DNA of 59,533 bases from contig JBOGDS010000013.1 of assembly GCA_050743075.1 (NCBI GenBank), positions 1 through 59,533 on the forward strand. Reading direction: 5' to 3'. The position numbers and the translations under genes are program-made. Below the pieces are notes generated by a model that was not told the origin of the DNA, made no database searches, and saw only the letters and a program-made list of their open reading frames with translations. Origin of the DNA: JBOGDS01 sp050743075 (GTDB lineage Bacteria; Actinomycetota; Actinomycetes; Jiangellales; Jiangellaceae). Each line of letters begins with the position of its first letter. The first letter of the stretch is position 1. Positions 59,516 through 59,533 of this stretch are shown here, in pieces.

Positions 59516-59533
59516 GAGAGGCTCGCCTCGGCG

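Noticed and set aside
1..59533. tRNA, rRNA, riboswitch, phage or integrase genes
   Set aside because: No cloverleaf, rRNA-like stretch, aptamer-like leader or phage protein was recognised by eye; a covariance-model scan would be needed to exclude small RNAs.

Overview
The window comes from a high-GC actinobacterium (class Actinomycetia). It carries a complete Pup-proteasome locus with pafBC and tatAC, many GTG starts, and mostly leaderless promoters of the TANNNT type placed 6-7 nt before the start codon. No rRNA, tRNA, CRISPR array, phage gene or transposase was found. The genus cannot be fixed from the sequence alone.

Layout. 1-2.8 kb: two damaged secreted-protease genes, one cut by the window edge and frameshifted, the other an M6 protease truncated just after its zinc motif. 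2.96-8.7 kb: a five-gene peptide/oligopeptide ABC importer (binding lipoprotein, two permeases, two ATPases) with stop/start overlaps. 8.77-14.0 kb, minus strand: sensor kinase, NarL-type regulator, FtsX-like permease and ATPase, a self-contained regulated export or stress module. 14.1-17.2 kb: RecB-like nuclease, M50/CBS membrane protease, tRNA m1A58 methyltransferase.

17.3-36.2 kb is the proteasome region: Mpa/ARC, an inserted Gfo/Idh/MocA oxidoreductase, Dop, Pup, PrcB, PrcA, PafA, two FKBP isomerases, DUF3866, PafB, PafC, a small membrane protein, TatA, TatC, a lipid-kinase family protein and the DSHCT helicase HelY. Pup ends in Gly-Gly-Glu, so it should not need deamidation by Dop. The block is interrupted by a DUF559/AbiEi-like gene flanked by two 90-bp structured repeats.

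36.2-41.9 kb: VapBC, a 5'-3' exonuclease, a PadR regulator with a palindromic operator, an M24 peptidase, a class V aminotransferase and an Lrp regulator. 41.5-47.6 kb is a decaying region: an orphan receiver, a sensor kinase with about four frame breaks, its regulator with an in-frame amber codon, fragments of a TfoX-like gene, a hydrolase and a LuxR regulator, mixed with intact DUF4262, PIN/RHH and RNHCP genes. 47.7-51.3 kb: a large LuxR-family ATPase regulator, then a DUF4242 protein and a His-rich lipoprotein.

51.4-57.7 kb, minus strand: a translationally coupled operon lat - aldehyde dehydrogenase - fused E1 dehydrogenase - glutaryl-CoA dehydrogenase, which fits lysine catabolism through 2-aminoadipate and glutaryl-CoA. 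A divergent amidohydrolase follows and ends in a perfect palindrome.

The strongest unexplained signals are (i) palindromes with TGATCAT ends that supply the stop codon of the adjacent gene, seen three times; (ii) the paired 90-bp repeats around the DUF559 gene; and (iii) the cluster of gene wrecks at 42.3-47.6 kb.
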